Part shown: piece after piece, positions 52,061-61,474 of the stretch
Position numbering within the stretch: the stretch's first letter is position 1
Layout of the letters: the number at the start of each line of letters is the position of its first letter
NCBI GenBank assembly: GCA_023387335.1
Contig: JAEWIF010000004.1
Span: 124,001 to 188,000 of the forward strand
Direction of reading: 5' to 3'
Length of the DNA stretch: 64,000 bases
From: Pseudomonadota bacterium
GTDB taxonomy: Bacteria > Pseudomonadota > Gammaproteobacteria > Burkholderiales > Burkholderiaceae_C
Notes under the pieces: generated by a model
The model's input: only the letters and a program-made list of their open reading frames with translations
What the model was told of the DNA's origin: nothing
Database searches by the model: none
Made by a program: the position numbers and the translations under genes

Positions 52061-53440
52061 ATGTTCGCCGGCCACCAGGACCCCATCGCCGCCATCGCCA
52101 CCGCCCCCGGTCGCGGCGCGGTCGGCATCGTGCGCGTGTCCGCGCGCTCGGTGCAGCCGGTGATCGAGGCGGTCTGCGGCCGCACGCTGAAGCCGCGCGA
52201 AGCGACCTACCTGCCCTTCCGCGCCGGCGACGGCTCGCCGATCGACCAGGGTCTCGCCATCCACTTCCCCGCACCGAACTCCTACACCGGCGAGGACGTG
52301 CTGGAGCTGCAGGCGCACGGCGGACCGGTGGTGCTGCAGCTGCTGCTGGCGCGCTGCCTGGAAGCCGGCGCGGCCATGGGCCTGCGGCTGGCGCAGCCGG
52401 GCGAGTTCACGCGCCGCGCCTTCCTCAACGACAAGATCGACCTGGCCCAGGCCGAAGCGATCGCCGACCTGATCGATGCCAGCACCGAGGCGGCGGCACG
52501 CAGCGCCAGCCGCTCGCTGGCCGGCGAGTTCTCGCGCGAGGTGCACCGGCTGCGCGACGCGCTGATCCACCTGCGCATGCTGGTGGAAGCCACGCTCGAC
52601 TTCCCGGAAGAGGAGATCGACTTCCTGAAGCAGGCCGACGCCCGGGGCCAGCTCACGCGGCTGCAGGAAACGCTGGCCGCCGTGCTGCGGCGCGCTCGCC
52701 AGGGCGCGCTGCTGCGCGAAGGCATCAAGGTGGTGATCGCCGGCCAGCCCAACGCCGGCAAGAGCTCGCTGCTCAACGCGCTCGCGGGGGCGGAGCTCGC
52801 CATCGTCACGCCGATCCCCGGGACCACGCGCGACGTGGTGAGCCAGACCATCCAGATCGAAGGCGTGCCGGTGCACGTGGTGGACACGGCCGGCCTGCGC
52901 GAGAGCCAGGACCTCGTGGAGAGCATCGGCATCGAGCGCGCCTGGACCCAGATCGGCCAGGCAGACGCGGTCGTGTTCCTGCACGACCTGACGCGCGTGA
53001 CCGATCCGGACTACCGCGCGGCCGACGAAGCGCTGCTGCGCCGGCTGCGCGAACGCGTGCCGCCCGCGCTGCCGGTATTGCAGCTGTGGAACAAGTCCGA
53101 TGCCTCGCCAAAAGCGCCGATGCCGGCCGACGGCCTGCGCCTGTCCGCGAAAACCGCCGAGGGACTGCAAGCGTTGCGCACCCGCCTGCTCGAGATCGCC
53201 GGCTGGCAGTCCGCGCCCGAGGGTGTCTACATCGCGCGCGAGAGGCACCTGCACGCGCTGCGGCGGGTCGACGCGCACCTGGGCGAAGCCGGGGCGCACC
53301 TGGCGGGTGAATCGCCGGCCCTGGACCTGCTCGCGGAAGAGCTGCGGCTCGCCCAGAACGCGCTCAACGAGATCACGGGCGAGTTCGGCGCGGATGAGCT
53401 GCTGGGTGTGATCTTCTCCAGCTTCTGCATCGGCAAATAG
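52061..53440 (+). CDS. mnmE: tRNA modification GTPase MnmE
   Basis: 459 residues. The N-terminal folate-binding domain begins DPIAAIATAPGRGAVGIVRV; the G domain shows AGQPNAGKSSLLNAL (G1), DTAGLRES (G3) and LWNKSD (G4); the C-terminus is the invariant CIGK with its functional Cys. It partners MnmG in U34 modification. Confidence 0.99.
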   Translation: MFAGHQDPIAAIATAPGRGAVGIVRVSARSVQPVIEAVCGRTLKPREATYLPFRAGDGSPIDQGLAIHFPAPNSYTGEDVLELQAHGGPVVLQLLLARCLEAGAAMGLRLAQPGEFTRRAFLNDKIDLAQAEAIADLIDASTEAAARSASRSLAGEFSREVHRLRDALIHLRMLVEATLDFPEEEIDFLKQADARGQLTRLQETLAAVLRRARQGALLREGIKVVIAGQPNAGKSSLLNALAGAELAIVTPIPGTTRDVVSQTIQIEGVPVHVVDTAGLRESQDLVESIGIERAWTQIGQADAVVFLHDLTRVTDPDYRAADEALLRRLRERVPPALPVLQLWNKSDASPKAPMPADGLRLSAKTAEGLQALRTRLLEIAGWQSAPEGVYIARERHLHALRRVDAHLGEAGAHLAGESPALDLLAEELRLAQNALNEITGEFGADELLGVIFSSFCIGK

Positions 53441-53536
53441 CCGTTCCTGCGCCGGCGGCGACCGCATGTCGTCCGCGAAAAGATCGCTCATGCCCGGTCG
53501 CTACACTGGCTCGGCACTAGGGAAGGAAAGGTTCAG

Positions 53537-54190
53537 ATGTCCTTGCTGCGTTGGTTCGCGCGCAAGCCGGATGCCGAAGCGGCGCCCTCCAGCGGCCTGC
53601 GCGACTCCCGCCCGGCTGCCGCCGAGAGCCGCAAGAGCGAGCGGAACGTCCGCCGCGAACGGCTTTACGGCGTGGTCCGCCATTCGATGGCCAATGCCGG
53701 CGTGCTGTCGTCGGCCTACCGTTTCAAGGTGCTGTCGCTGGACGGGCGCGGCCGCCAGTTCCTGGTGATGGTCGACCTGGTCGGCGCGCCGGGCGGCGAC
53801 ACCGCGGACCTGGGCCGGATCGAAGCCGCGATGCAGCAGGCGGCCAAGGTGCAGCACGGCATCGTCGTCAAGGCGGTGTACTGGCGCGAGGCGCCGGAAG
53901 CCGCCGGCCAGCGCGCGGCCGCGCCGAGCGCCCCGGCCTCGCAGGCCCGGCCGGCCGGCGCCGCCGCCGTGGCCGCCGTCGCAGCAGCTTCGGCCGACCC
54001 GCTGCCGCCCGATGCCGACCCCCTGCTGGCCGAGGAGATCGCCGCCTTCCGCCAGGCCTTGGCCGAAGGGGTCGAACGCCCTGCGGCTCGCGCGGTGCAG
54101 GCCCCGCAGAGCTACACGCTGCTGACGGGCTTCGAAGACACCGAGATCCGCGAGCCGCTGAGCGTCAGCCAGCACGGCGAGTTGCGCTAA
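53537..54190 (+). CDS. hypothetical protein
   Basis: 217 residues. The middle (ERLYGVVRHSMANAGVLSSA, then YRFKVLSLDGRGRQFLVMVD) looks like a compact alpha/beta domain, with Ala-rich linkers on either side. No recognised family. AAGGAAAGG lies upstream of the ATG. Its stop overlaps the end of the convergent antiporter gene by 4 bp. Confidence 0.78.
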   Translation: MSLLRWFARKPDAEAAPSSGLRDSRPAAAESRKSERNVRRERLYGVVRHSMANAGVLSSAYRFKVLSLDGRGRQFLVMVDLVGAPGGDTADLGRIEAAMQQAAKVQHGIVVKAVYWREAPEAAGQRAAAPSAPASQARPAGAAAVAAVAAASADPLPPDADPLLAEEIAAFRQALAEGVERPAARAVQAPQSYTLLTGFEDTEIREPLSVSQHGELR

Positions 54191-56172
54191 CCGGCTAGGA
54201 GCTTCTGTTCGGCGAGGGCCAGGCTTTCGGGCCGCCCCGACAGCACCAGCGTGTCGCCGCCCGCCAGCGGCGGGTCCTGTTCGATCTGTGCCGACTTGCC
54301 GTCGGCGCGCCGCAGGCTCACCACCCGCACGCCCATCGCATGCAGCGCGAAGTGGCCCAGGTGCCGGCCGATGGCCCGGGCGCCCGCGGGAAGCGTCAGC
54401 GTGGACAGGCGCTCCTGCTGCAGTTCGTCCACCGTGTCGTCGTCGGCGCCGTGGAAGTAGCCGCGCAGCAGGTTGTAGCGGGCGTCGCGCTGGTCCTGCA
54501 CGATGCGGATCACGCGCCGCATCGGCACGCCCACCAGCGCCAGCGCATGGCTGGCCAGCATCAGCGAGCCTTCCAGCGCCTCGGGCACGACCTCGGTGGC
54601 GCCGGCGGCCTGCAACTGCTCGAGGTCGTGGTCGTCCTGCGTGCGCACGATCACCGGCACCTGCGAAGCGTGGGTGCGGACGTTGCTCAGCACCTTGAGC
54701 GCGCCGCCCACGTCCAGGTAGGTGACGACCACCGCGCTGGCGCGCGACAAGCCGGCGGCGATCAGCGACTGCAGCCGGGCCGCGTCGCCGAACACCACCG
54801 AATCGCCGGCGGCCGCCGCCTGCCGCACGCGGTCCGGGTCCAGGTCCAGCGCCATGTACGGAATGCCCTGCGACTCGAGCACGCGCGCCAGGTTCTGGCC
54901 GCAGCGGCCGTAGCCGCAGATGATCACGTGGCGGTTCGCGTTGATCGAGCGGCGCGCGATGGTGGTCATCTGCAGCGACTGCTGCAGCCACTCGCTGGCC
55001 ACCAGCTTCATCACCAGCTTGTTGCTGTACATGATGATGAAAGGCGTGGCCAGCATCGACAGCACCATGCTGGCCAGCACTGGGTTGAGCATGTTGGGCG
55101 GGATCAGCTGGTTGCCGTTGGCCAGCGCCAGGAGCACGAAACCGAACTCGCCCGCCTGCGCCAGGTAAAGGCCCGTGCGCAATGACACGCCTGGTGTCGC
55201 TCCGAGCTGCCAGGCCAGCGCAGTCACCAGGGCGAGCTTGAACAGCACCGGCAGCACCAGCAGCACCAGCACCAGGCCCCAGCGGTCGGCCACCAGGCGC
55301 CAGTCCAGCATCATCCCGATGCTGATGAAGAACAGGCCCAGCAGCACGTCGTGGAACGGCCGGATGTCGGTCTCCACCTGGTGCTTGTATTCGGTCTCGG
55401 AGATCAGCATCCCCGCGATGAAGGCGCCCAGCGCCAGCGAAAGGCCCGCGTGCTCGGTCAGCCAGGCCAGGCCCAGCGTGATCATCAGCAGGTTCAGCAC
55501 GAACAGCTCCTCGCTCTTGCGCCGCGCCACCAGCGTGAGCCACCAGCGCATCACCTTCTGGCCGCCCATCAGCAGCAGGGCGATCAGGGCCGCGGCCTTG
55601 AGCGTGGCGACGCCCAGCGCCATCAGCATCGACTCGGGCTTGCTGCCCAGCGCGGGGATCAGCACGAGCAGCGGCACCACGGCCAGGTCCTGCAGCAGCA
55701 GCACGCCCACCACCCGCTTGCCGTGCTCGGACTCCAGTTCCAGCCGCTCGGCCATCAGCTTGAGCACGATGGCGGTGCTGCTCATGGCCAGCGCGCCCGA
55801 GAGGGACAGCGCGGTCTGCCAGTTCATCTTCCAGATCGAGGGCAGTACCGCGGCCAGCATCAGGCTGCCGCCGGTGCCGATCAGGATCGTGAGGAGCACC
55901 TGGAACAGGCCGAGTCCGAACACGTGCTGGCGCATCGCGCGCAGCTTGGGCAGGTTGAACTCGAGCCCGATGACGAACATCAGGAACACCACGCCGAACT
56001 CGCCGAGGTAGCGCACCGATTCGGCGTCGTCGCCCAGCGCCAGCGCGTTCGGGCCGATGACCACGCCCACGACCAGGTAGCCCAGCATGGGCGGCAGCTT
56101 GAAGGTGCGGCAGGCGACCACGCCGATCACGGCAGCCAGCAGGTACACCAGCGTCAGTTCAAGCGTGGACAT
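54187..56172 (-). CDS. Kef-type monovalent cation:proton antiporter with RCK domain
   Basis: 661 residues from ATG 56172 (MSTLELTLVYLLAAVIGVVA). About twelve transmembrane helices (1-380) are of the CPA2 type (GVVFLMFVIGLEFNLPKLRA, AGEFGFVLLALANGN). A TrkA-N/RCK nucleotide-binding domain follows (HVIICGYGRCGQNLARVL), then a TrkA-C domain. It exports K+ or Na+ in exchange for H+. It is divergent from kdsD with a short shared intergenic region. Confidence 0.94.
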   Translation of the reverse strand: MSTLELTLVYLLAAVIGVVACRTFKLPPMLGYLVVGVVIGPNALALGDDAESVRYLGEFGVVFLMFVIGLEFNLPKLRAMRQHVFGLGLFQVLLTILIGTGGSLMLAAVLPSIWKMNWQTALSLSGALAMSSTAIVLKLMAERLELESEHGKRVVGVLLLQDLAVVPLLVLIPALGSKPESMLMALGVATLKAAALIALLLMGGQKVMRWWLTLVARRKSEELFVLNLLMITLGLAWLTEHAGLSLALGAFIAGMLISETEYKHQVETDIRPFHDVLLGLFFISIGMMLDWRLVADRWGLVLVLLVLPVLFKLALVTALAWQLGATPGVSLRTGLYLAQAGEFGFVLLALANGNQLIPPNMLNPVLASMVLSMLATPFIIMYSNKLVMKLVASEWLQQSLQMTTIARRSINANRHVIICGYGRCGQNLARVLESQGIPYMALDLDPDRVRQAAAAGDSVVFGDAARLQSLIAAGLSRASAVVVTYLDVGGALKVLSNVRTHASQVPVIVRTQDDHDLEQLQAAGATEVVPEALEGSLMLASHALALVGVPMRRVIRIVQDQRDARYNLLRGYFHGADDDTVDELQQERLSTLTLPAGARAIGRHLGHFALHAMGVRVVSLRRADGKSAQIEQDPPLAGGDTLVLSGRPESLALAEQKLLAG

Positions 56173-56209
56173 GAGGCCGATGCTAACTGGACACCTAGAA
56201 TCACCCGTT

Positions 56210-57205
56210 ATGCCTACAGGTTCCGCTCCCTCGTTCGACGCCGCCCAGGCGCTTCGCCTGGCCCAGGAGACGTTCGATATCGAGGCCGCCGCGGTGCTGG
56301 GCTTGAAGGCCCGCATCGGCGAGTCGTTCGCCCGCGCGGTGGACGCCATGCTCCAGGTTCGCGGCCGCGTGGTCGTGATGGGCATGGGCAAGAGCGGCCA
56401 CATCGGCCGCAAGGTCGCCGCCACCCTCGCCTCCACCGGCACGCCGGCGATGTTCGTCCACCCCGCCGAGGCCAGCCATGGCGACCTCGGCATGATCAAG
56501 GCCATCGACCTGGTGCTGGCCATCTCCAACAGCGGCGAGGTCGACGAGGTCACCAGCCTGCTGCCCGTGATCAAGCGCCTCGGCGTCACGCTGGTCGCGA
56601 TGACCGGCAACCCGAAGTCCACGCTGGCCCAGCATGCGGACATCCTGCTCGACAGCGGCGTGTCCAAGGAAGCCTGCCCGCTGCAACTGGCGCCGACCGC
56701 CAGCACCACGGCCCAGCTGGCGCTGGGCGACGCGCTCGCGGTGGCTCTGCTGGACGCGCGGGGCTTCCGCACCGAGGACTTCGCGCGCTCGCACCCGGGC
56801 GGCGCGCTCGGCCGCAAGCTGCTCACCCACGTCAGCGACGTCATGCGCACCGGCGATGCCGTGCCGCGCGTGCCGCCCGACACCGCCTTCCCCGACCTGA
56901 TGCGCGAGATGAGTGCCAAGGGCCTGGGCGCCTCGGCCATCGTCGATCCGCAAGGCCGGGTGCTGGGCATCTTCACCGACGGCGACCTGCGCCGCCTGAT
57001 CGAAAAGGGCGTGGACCTGCGGGCGACCAAGGCGCAGGAGGTGATGCATCACAGGCCGCGCACCGTGAACCGCGACGCGCTCGCGGTCGATGCCGCCGAG
57101 CTGATGGAAGAACACCGTATCACCAGCGTGCTGGTGGTGGACGAGCAAGGCCTGCTGTGCGGCGCCGTCAACAGCAACGACCTGATGCGCGCCAAGGTGA
57201 TCTGA
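56210..57205 (+). CDS. kdsD: D-arabinose-5-phosphate isomerase (KpsF/GutQ family)
   Basis: 331 residues. SIS domain (VVVMGMGKSGHIGRKVAATL, then FVHPAEASHGDLGMI) and two C-terminal CBS domains (VSDVMRTGDAVPRV; VMHHRPRTVNRDAL). It converts ribulose-5-P to arabinose-5-P, the first step of Kdo synthesis for LPS. It is followed 2 bp later by kdsC. Confidence 0.96.
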   Translation: MPTGSAPSFDAAQALRLAQETFDIEAAAVLGLKARIGESFARAVDAMLQVRGRVVVMGMGKSGHIGRKVAATLASTGTPAMFVHPAEASHGDLGMIKAIDLVLAISNSGEVDEVTSLLPVIKRLGVTLVAMTGNPKSTLAQHADILLDSGVSKEACPLQLAPTASTTAQLALGDALAVALLDARGFRTEDFARSHPGGALGRKLLTHVSDVMRTGDAVPRVPPDTAFPDLMREMSAKGLGASAIVDPQGRVLGIFTDGDLRRLIEKGVDLRATKAQEVMHHRPRTVNRDALAVDAAELMEEHRITSVLVVDEQGLLCGAVNSNDLMRAKVI

Positions 57206-57207
57206 GC

Positions 57208-57756
57208 TTGGCCGCCGTTCCGTCCCTCACCTTCCCGCCCGAACTGCTGCTGGCCGCGCAGGGCGTCCGGGTCGCCTTCTTCGACGTCGACGGCGTGCTC
57301 ACCGACGGCGGGCTCTACCTCTCGGCCGAAGGCGAGATGCTCAAGCGCTTCCACATCCTGGACGGCCTGGGCCTGAAGCTGCTGCAGAAGGCCGGCATCA
57401 CGCCGGTGGTGATCACCGGCCGCGACTCGCAGCCGCTGCGCGCGCGCCTGGCCGCGCTGGGCATCACGAACGTTCACTACGGCACCGAGGACAAGGCGCC
57501 CGCCGCGCAGAAGACGCTGCAGGCGCTGGGCCTCGACTGGCCGCAGGCCGCCGCCATCGGCGACGACTGGCCCGACCTGCCGGTGCTGCGCCGCTGCGGC
57601 TTCGCGGCCGCGCCGGCCAACGCGCACGCCGAGGTCAGGGCCGCGGCCGCCTACGTCACCACGGCGGCCGGCGGCCACGGCGCCGCGCGCGAGTTCTGCG
57701 ACCTGCTGCTGGTGGCGTCGGGCCGTTACGCGCAGCTGCTGGAGCGCTACGCGTGA
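57208..57756 (+). CDS. kdsC: 3-deoxy-D-manno-octulosonate 8-phosphate phosphatase
   Basis: 182 residues, TTG start 2 bp after the kdsD stop. HAD-superfamily motifs are VAFFDVDGVLTDGG, VVITGRDSQPLRARL and AIGDDWPDLPVL. It removes phosphate from Kdo-8-P. It overlaps lptC by 4 bp. Confidence 0.95.
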   Translation: MAAVPSLTFPPELLLAAQGVRVAFFDVDGVLTDGGLYLSAEGEMLKRFHILDGLGLKLLQKAGITPVVITGRDSQPLRARLAALGITNVHYGTEDKAPAAQKTLQALGLDWPQAAAIGDDWPDLPVLRRCGFAAAPANAHAEVRAAAAYVTTAAGGHGAAREFCDLLLVASGRYAQLLERYA

Positions 57757-58394
57757 CGACCGCCGCCCTGGGCGTGGGCGGCGCCTGGCGCCGGTTCCGC
57801 GCCGCCTGGGACCGCGCCGCCATCTACCTGCCGGTGATGCTGATGGCCGTGATGGCGCTGGGCACCTACTGGCTGGCGAGCAACACGCCGTCGCTGCTGG
57901 GCGGGTCGGCCAGCCAGCGCCCGGTCAGCCACGAGCCCGATTACTTCATGCGCGACTTCTCCGTGAAGACCTTCGAGCCCAGCGGCCGGCTCAAGAGCGA
58001 GGTGTTCGGCACCGAGGCGCGCCACTATCCCGACACCGACACGCTGGAGATCGACAAGCCCCGCATCCTGTCGTACGACGAGAACGGCTCGCTGACGGTG
58101 GCCACGGCCAGGACCGGCATCAGCAACAGCGACGGCTCCGAGGTGCAGCTGATCGGCAATGCGGTCGTCACGCGCACGCCGCCCAAGGGCAGCGACGCCC
58201 CGCGCATGGAGTTCCAGGGCGAGTTCCTGCACGCCTTCCTCAACACCGAGAAAGTGCGCTCGCACAAGCCGGTGACGCTGATCCGCGGCAACGACCGCTT
58301 CACCGCCGACCAGCTCGACTACGACAACCTCGACCGGCTGATGGAGTTGCGCGGCCGGGTGCGCGGCGTGCTGATGCCGCAGCCCAAGCCCTGA
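57753..58394 (+). CDS. lptC: LPS export ABC transporter periplasmic protein LptC
   Basis: 213 residues, GTG start in a GTGA overlap with kdsC. One N-terminal transmembrane helix (YLPVMLMAVMALGTYWLA) and a periplasmic beta-jellyroll (PDYFMRDFSVKTFEPSGRLK). It passes LPS from LptBFG to LptA. The usual downstream partners lptA and lptB do not follow within this window. Confidence 0.93.
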   Translation: MTTAALGVGGAWRRFRAAWDRAAIYLPVMLMAVMALGTYWLASNTPSLLGGSASQRPVSHEPDYFMRDFSVKTFEPSGRLKSEVFGTEARHYPDTDTLEIDKPRILSYDENGSLTVATARTGISNSDGSEVQLIGNAVVTRTPPKGSDAPRMEFQGEFLHAFLNTEKVRSHKPVTLIRGNDRFTADQLDYDNLDRLMELRGRVRGVLMPQPKP

Positions 58395-58398
58395 ACGC

Positions 58399-59178
58399 AT
58401 GGCGGACGGGCGGCTCGTCTTCATCACCGGCGCGTCCAGCGGCATCGGCCAGGCACTGGCCTGGCGCTACTACCAGGCCGGCTGGCGGCTCGCGCTGGTC
58501 GCTCGCCGCACGGGCGAGATCCAGGCGTGGGCGGCGCAGCGCGGACTGGACCCGGCGCGGTACGCGGTGTACGGCGCCGACGTCGCCGATGTGGAGAGCA
58601 TCGTGGGCGCCGGACGCAGCTGCCTGCAGGGCCAGGGCGTGCCCGACGTGGTGATCGCCAACGCGGGCATCAGCGTCGGCGTGGACACGGCCGTCCGCGA
58701 AGACCTGGACGTGATCGCGCGGACTTTCGCCACCAACAACGTGGGCCTGGCCGCCACCTTCCATCCGTTCATCGCGGCGATGACGGCGCGCCGCTCGGGC
58801 ACGCTGGTCGGCGTCGCCAGCGTCGCGGGCATCCGCGGCTTGCCGGGGCACGGCGCCTACTGCGCGAGCAAGGCGGCGGTGATCAGCTACTGCGAAAGCC
58901 TGCGCGGTGAACTGCGTCCCGCCGGCGTCAAGGTCGTGACGGTCGGGCCGGGCTACATCGACACGCCGCTCACGCGGCAGAACCGATATTCGATGCCCTT
59001 CCTCATGCGCGCGGAGGACTTCGCCGACCGCGCGTACCGCGCCATCGATCGCGGCGTGAGCTACCGCGTCATCCCCTGGCAGATGGGCGTGGCGGCCAAG
59101 CTGCTGCGTGCGCTGCCCAACGCCCTGTTCGACCGGCTGCTCGCCGGTCGGCCGCGCAAGCACCGGCAAGGCGAGTAA
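58399..59178 (+). CDS. SDR family oxidoreductase
   Basis: 259 residues. LVFITGASSGIGQALAWRYY is the cofactor loop, VIANAGIS the NAG motif, and YCASKAAVISYCESLRGELR carries the catalytic Tyr and Lys. It lies 4 bp after the lptC stop, so it belongs to the kdsD-kdsC-lptC transcription unit. The substrate is unknown. Confidence 0.94.
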   Translation: MADGRLVFITGASSGIGQALAWRYYQAGWRLALVARRTGEIQAWAAQRGLDPARYAVYGADVADVESIVGAGRSCLQGQGVPDVVIANAGISVGVDTAVREDLDVIARTFATNNVGLAATFHPFIAAMTARRSGTLVGVASVAGIRGLPGHGAYCASKAAVISYCESLRGELRPAGVKVVTVGPGYIDTPLTRQNRYSMPFLMRAEDFADRAYRAIDRGVSYRVIPWQMGVAAKLLRALPNALFDRLLAGRPRKHRQGE

Positions 59179-59202
59179 CGGCGAAAGGCTGCGCTTGCAT
59201 TC

Positions 59203-59233
59203 GATTTGGATTGACCTAATTTCAATCCAAATC
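59203..59233. promoter_or_regulatory. operator-like perfect palindrome upstream of the TetR gene
   Basis: GATTTGGATTGA, spacer CCTAATT, TCAATCCAAATC: 12-bp perfect arms, A+T-rich against the GC-rich background, 11 bp before the TetR start. Its size and position fit an autoregulatory TetR operator. Confidence 0.72.
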
Positions 59234-59244
59234 GGGATGCCGTC

Positions 59245-59880
59245 ATGCCGCCTCGCCCCTACAACAACGAGTCGCGCCTGCAGTCTCAGGCCGAGTTGAA
59301 GTCGCGCATCGCCGCCGCCGCCGCCCGCCTTCACGCCGAGAAGGGAGCGCTGGGCACCAGCTGGGCCGACATCGCCCAGGCCGCGGGCGTGTCGCTGCCC
59401 ACGGTCTACAAACACTTCCCCGACTTCGAGACCCTGATCCCCGCCTGCACCGGACAGGCGGCCCGGCTGGCGCCGCCGCTGCCGGTCGAGCGCCTCCTGG
59501 CCTGCGAGGACCTGGCCGAGGCGGCGCAGGCGTTCGCCCAGGCCTGCGACCAGCTCAACGCCTACTACGAGCCCTGGCTGGCCTGGGGCGAGTCGCCCCG
59601 CCTCGAGCCGCTGGCGCGGTTGCAGGCGCAGGAGCGCGAGGCGTTCACCGGACTGTGCCGGCAGGTGCTGCAACGGCACCTGCCCGGCTCGGCCGGGCTC
59701 GCCGAGATGGCGGCCCAGTGGCAGGCGTTGCTGGACTTCGCTCTCTGGCACGCGCTGGTGCGGCGGCACGGGCTCTCGCGCGCCGCCACGCGGCGCCACA
59801 TCACGCATCTGCTGCTGGCTGCCACCGGACCGCAGCCGGCGGACCCCGCCACACGTCCGGACCGCAGGAACCCGCCATGA
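59245..59880 (+). CDS. TetR/AcrR family transcriptional regulator
   Basis: 211 residues. N-terminal helix-turn-helix: AAAARLHAEKGALGTSWADI then AQAAGVSLPTVYKHFPDFET. The C-terminal ligand domain is helical. It overlaps the metallo-hydrolase gene by 4 bp (ATGA), and the palindrome upstream suggests it represses this pair. Confidence 0.94.
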   Translation: MPPRPYNNESRLQSQAELKSRIAAAAARLHAEKGALGTSWADIAQAAGVSLPTVYKHFPDFETLIPACTGQAARLAPPLPVERLLACEDLAEAAQAFAQACDQLNAYYEPWLAWGESPRLEPLARLQAQEREAFTGLCRQVLQRHLPGSAGLAEMAAQWQALLDFALWHALVRRHGLSRAATRRHITHLLLAATGPQPADPATRPDRRNPP

Positions 59881-60596
59881 ACGCTCCCCGTGCCTCCATC
59901 CATCCCGTCGCGCCCGACACCTTCCGCATCAGCGTCGCCATGCCGCCCGAGCTGTGTCCCGGCGGCTTCTCCTTCAACCAATACCTCGTGGTGGACGAGC
60001 GCCCGCTGCTGTTCCACACGGGGCCGAAGAGGCTGTTCGAGCTGGTGCTCGCACAGATCGAGACCGAGCTGCCGATCGAGCTCCTGCGCTACATCGCCTT
60101 CTCGCACGTGGAAGCGGACGAGTGCGGCGCGCTCGCCGACTTCCTGGCGCTGGCGCCCCAGGCGCAACCCGTCTGCGGCCGCGTCGGCGCGATGGTGGAC
60201 GTGAACGACATGGTCGAGGTTCCGCCTCTGGTGGTGGAAGACGGCCAGGTGCTGGACCTTGGCCGCCATCAACTGGTGTGGCAGGCCACGCCGCACCTGC
60301 CGCATGGCTGGGAGTGCGGCTACTTCCACGACTGCACCACCGGCACTCTGTTCTGCGGCGACCTGTTCACCCAGCCTGGCACGGGCGACGAGCCGCTCGT
60401 GACGTGGGACATCCTCGAAGCGAGCGAAGCGTACCGGCGGCAGGACGACTACTACGCCCACAGCCGCAACTCGCCGGCGCTGCTGGAGAAGCTGGCGCGG
60501 CTGGAGCCCTCGGTGCTGGCCTGCATGCACGGCAGCGCGTGGACCGGCGACGGCGCGACGATGTTGCGCCGGCTGGGGACGGCGTTGGCGGCCTGA
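59877..60596 (+). CDS. MBL-fold metallo-hydrolase (ODP-like)
   Basis: 239 residues. FSFNQYLVVDERPLLFHTGP and AFSHVEADECGAL (the HxExD pattern of the flavodiiron/ODP branch in place of HxHxDH), then HDCTTGTLFCGDLFTQPG and CMHGSAW. The metal site therefore probably resembles the di-iron type. The substrate is unknown. It is coupled to and probably controlled by the TetR gene. Confidence 0.88.
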   Translation: MNAPRASIHPVAPDTFRISVAMPPELCPGGFSFNQYLVVDERPLLFHTGPKRLFELVLAQIETELPIELLRYIAFSHVEADECGALADFLALAPQAQPVCGRVGAMVDVNDMVEVPPLVVEDGQVLDLGRHQLVWQATPHLPHGWECGYFHDCTTGTLFCGDLFTQPGTGDEPLVTWDILEASEAYRRQDDYYAHSRNSPALLEKLARLEPSVLACMHGSAWTGDGATMLRRLGTALAA

Positions 60597-60615
60597 ATCT
60601 CGAGCGCCGATGAAA

Positions 60616-60645
60616 AAGGGCTCCCGAAGGAGCCCTTGTCTTTTG
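60616..60645. terminator. bidirectional terminator
   Basis: AAGGGCTCC-CGAA-GGAGCCCTT with T-rich sequence on both sides (GTCTTTT on plus, CCCTTTTTC on minus). It is shared by the metallo-hydrolase gene and the minus-strand RNA-binding protein gene. Confidence 0.9.
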
Positions 60646-60702
60646 GCATCGCCGGCTCGGCGGCGGGCGGCTCTGGTGTCGCGCCCGCGCCGAAGCGCGA
60701 TG

Positions 60703-61191
60703 TCAGTAGCTGTTGCCGCCGCGGTTGCCGCCGCCGCGCGGGCCGGAGCCGTACGGGCTGCGGAAACCGCCGTCGCCGCCGCCGCCACCGCTGCGGCCAC
60801 CGCCACCACCACCGTAGCCGCCGCCACCGCCGCTGCGGCCGCCGCCACCACCGTAGCCACCACCGCCGCCGCCGTAGCCGCCGCCGCCACCACCACCGTA
60901 GCCGCCGCCACCACCGCCGCCGCCGTAGCCGCGCGGACGCTGTTCCATCGGACGGGCTTCGTTGACGACGACGCTGCGGCCGCCCAGGGGCTGGCCGTTC
61001 ATGCCGTTGATGGCGGCTTGCGCCTCGGCATCACTGCCCATCTCGACGAAGCCGAAGCCCTTCGAGCGGCCGGTGTCGCGCTCCATCATCACCTTGGCGC
61101 TGGTGACGGCGCCGAACTGGCCGAAGGCCTGTTCGAGGTCGCTGTCGCGCACCGAGTAGGGCAGGTTGCCCACATAAAGTTTGTTGCCCAT
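60703..61191 (-). CDS. glycine-rich RRM RNA-binding protein
   Basis: 162 residues. A single RRM (1-80) has RNP2 KLYVGNLPYS and RNP1 SKGFGFVEM. A Gly/Tyr/Arg-rich tail built of GGGGGYGGGG-type repeats fills the second half. Such proteins act as cold-inducible RNA chaperones, and the tail may promote condensation. The repeat tail shows as long GCC/ACC triplet runs on the plus strand. Confidence 0.95.
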   Translation of the reverse strand: MGNKLYVGNLPYSVRDSDLEQAFGQFGAVTSAKVMMERDTGRSKGFGFVEMGSDAEAQAAINGMNGQPLGGRSVVVNEARPMEQRPRGYGGGGGGGGYGGGGGGGYGGGGGGYGGGGGRSGGGGGYGGGGGGRSGGGGGDGGFRSPYGSGPRGGGNRGGNSY

Positions 61192-61474
61192 TGAAAGGGA
61201 CTCCTAGAAGAACATTGACCAGAGCGATGGAGTCCCGAAAACGCATCAACCGAGCGCCAAGCGCAAGACCTTTTCACCGCAGACCGCGTGATCCCGCAGA
61301 ACCACGTCCGGGCATTATGGAGCAGATATACGAGGGGCACGCAAGGGGAGTGCTCCGGGGCGGCGAACGGTTTTCCGGCGCCGACCCCTTGCTGATCCAT
61401 TGGCGGGCCGCGCGCCGGCTTGGCGTCACCGACCTGGTGCCGATCCTGGATCCGTGGCGGAAAGTTCGCTTGGC

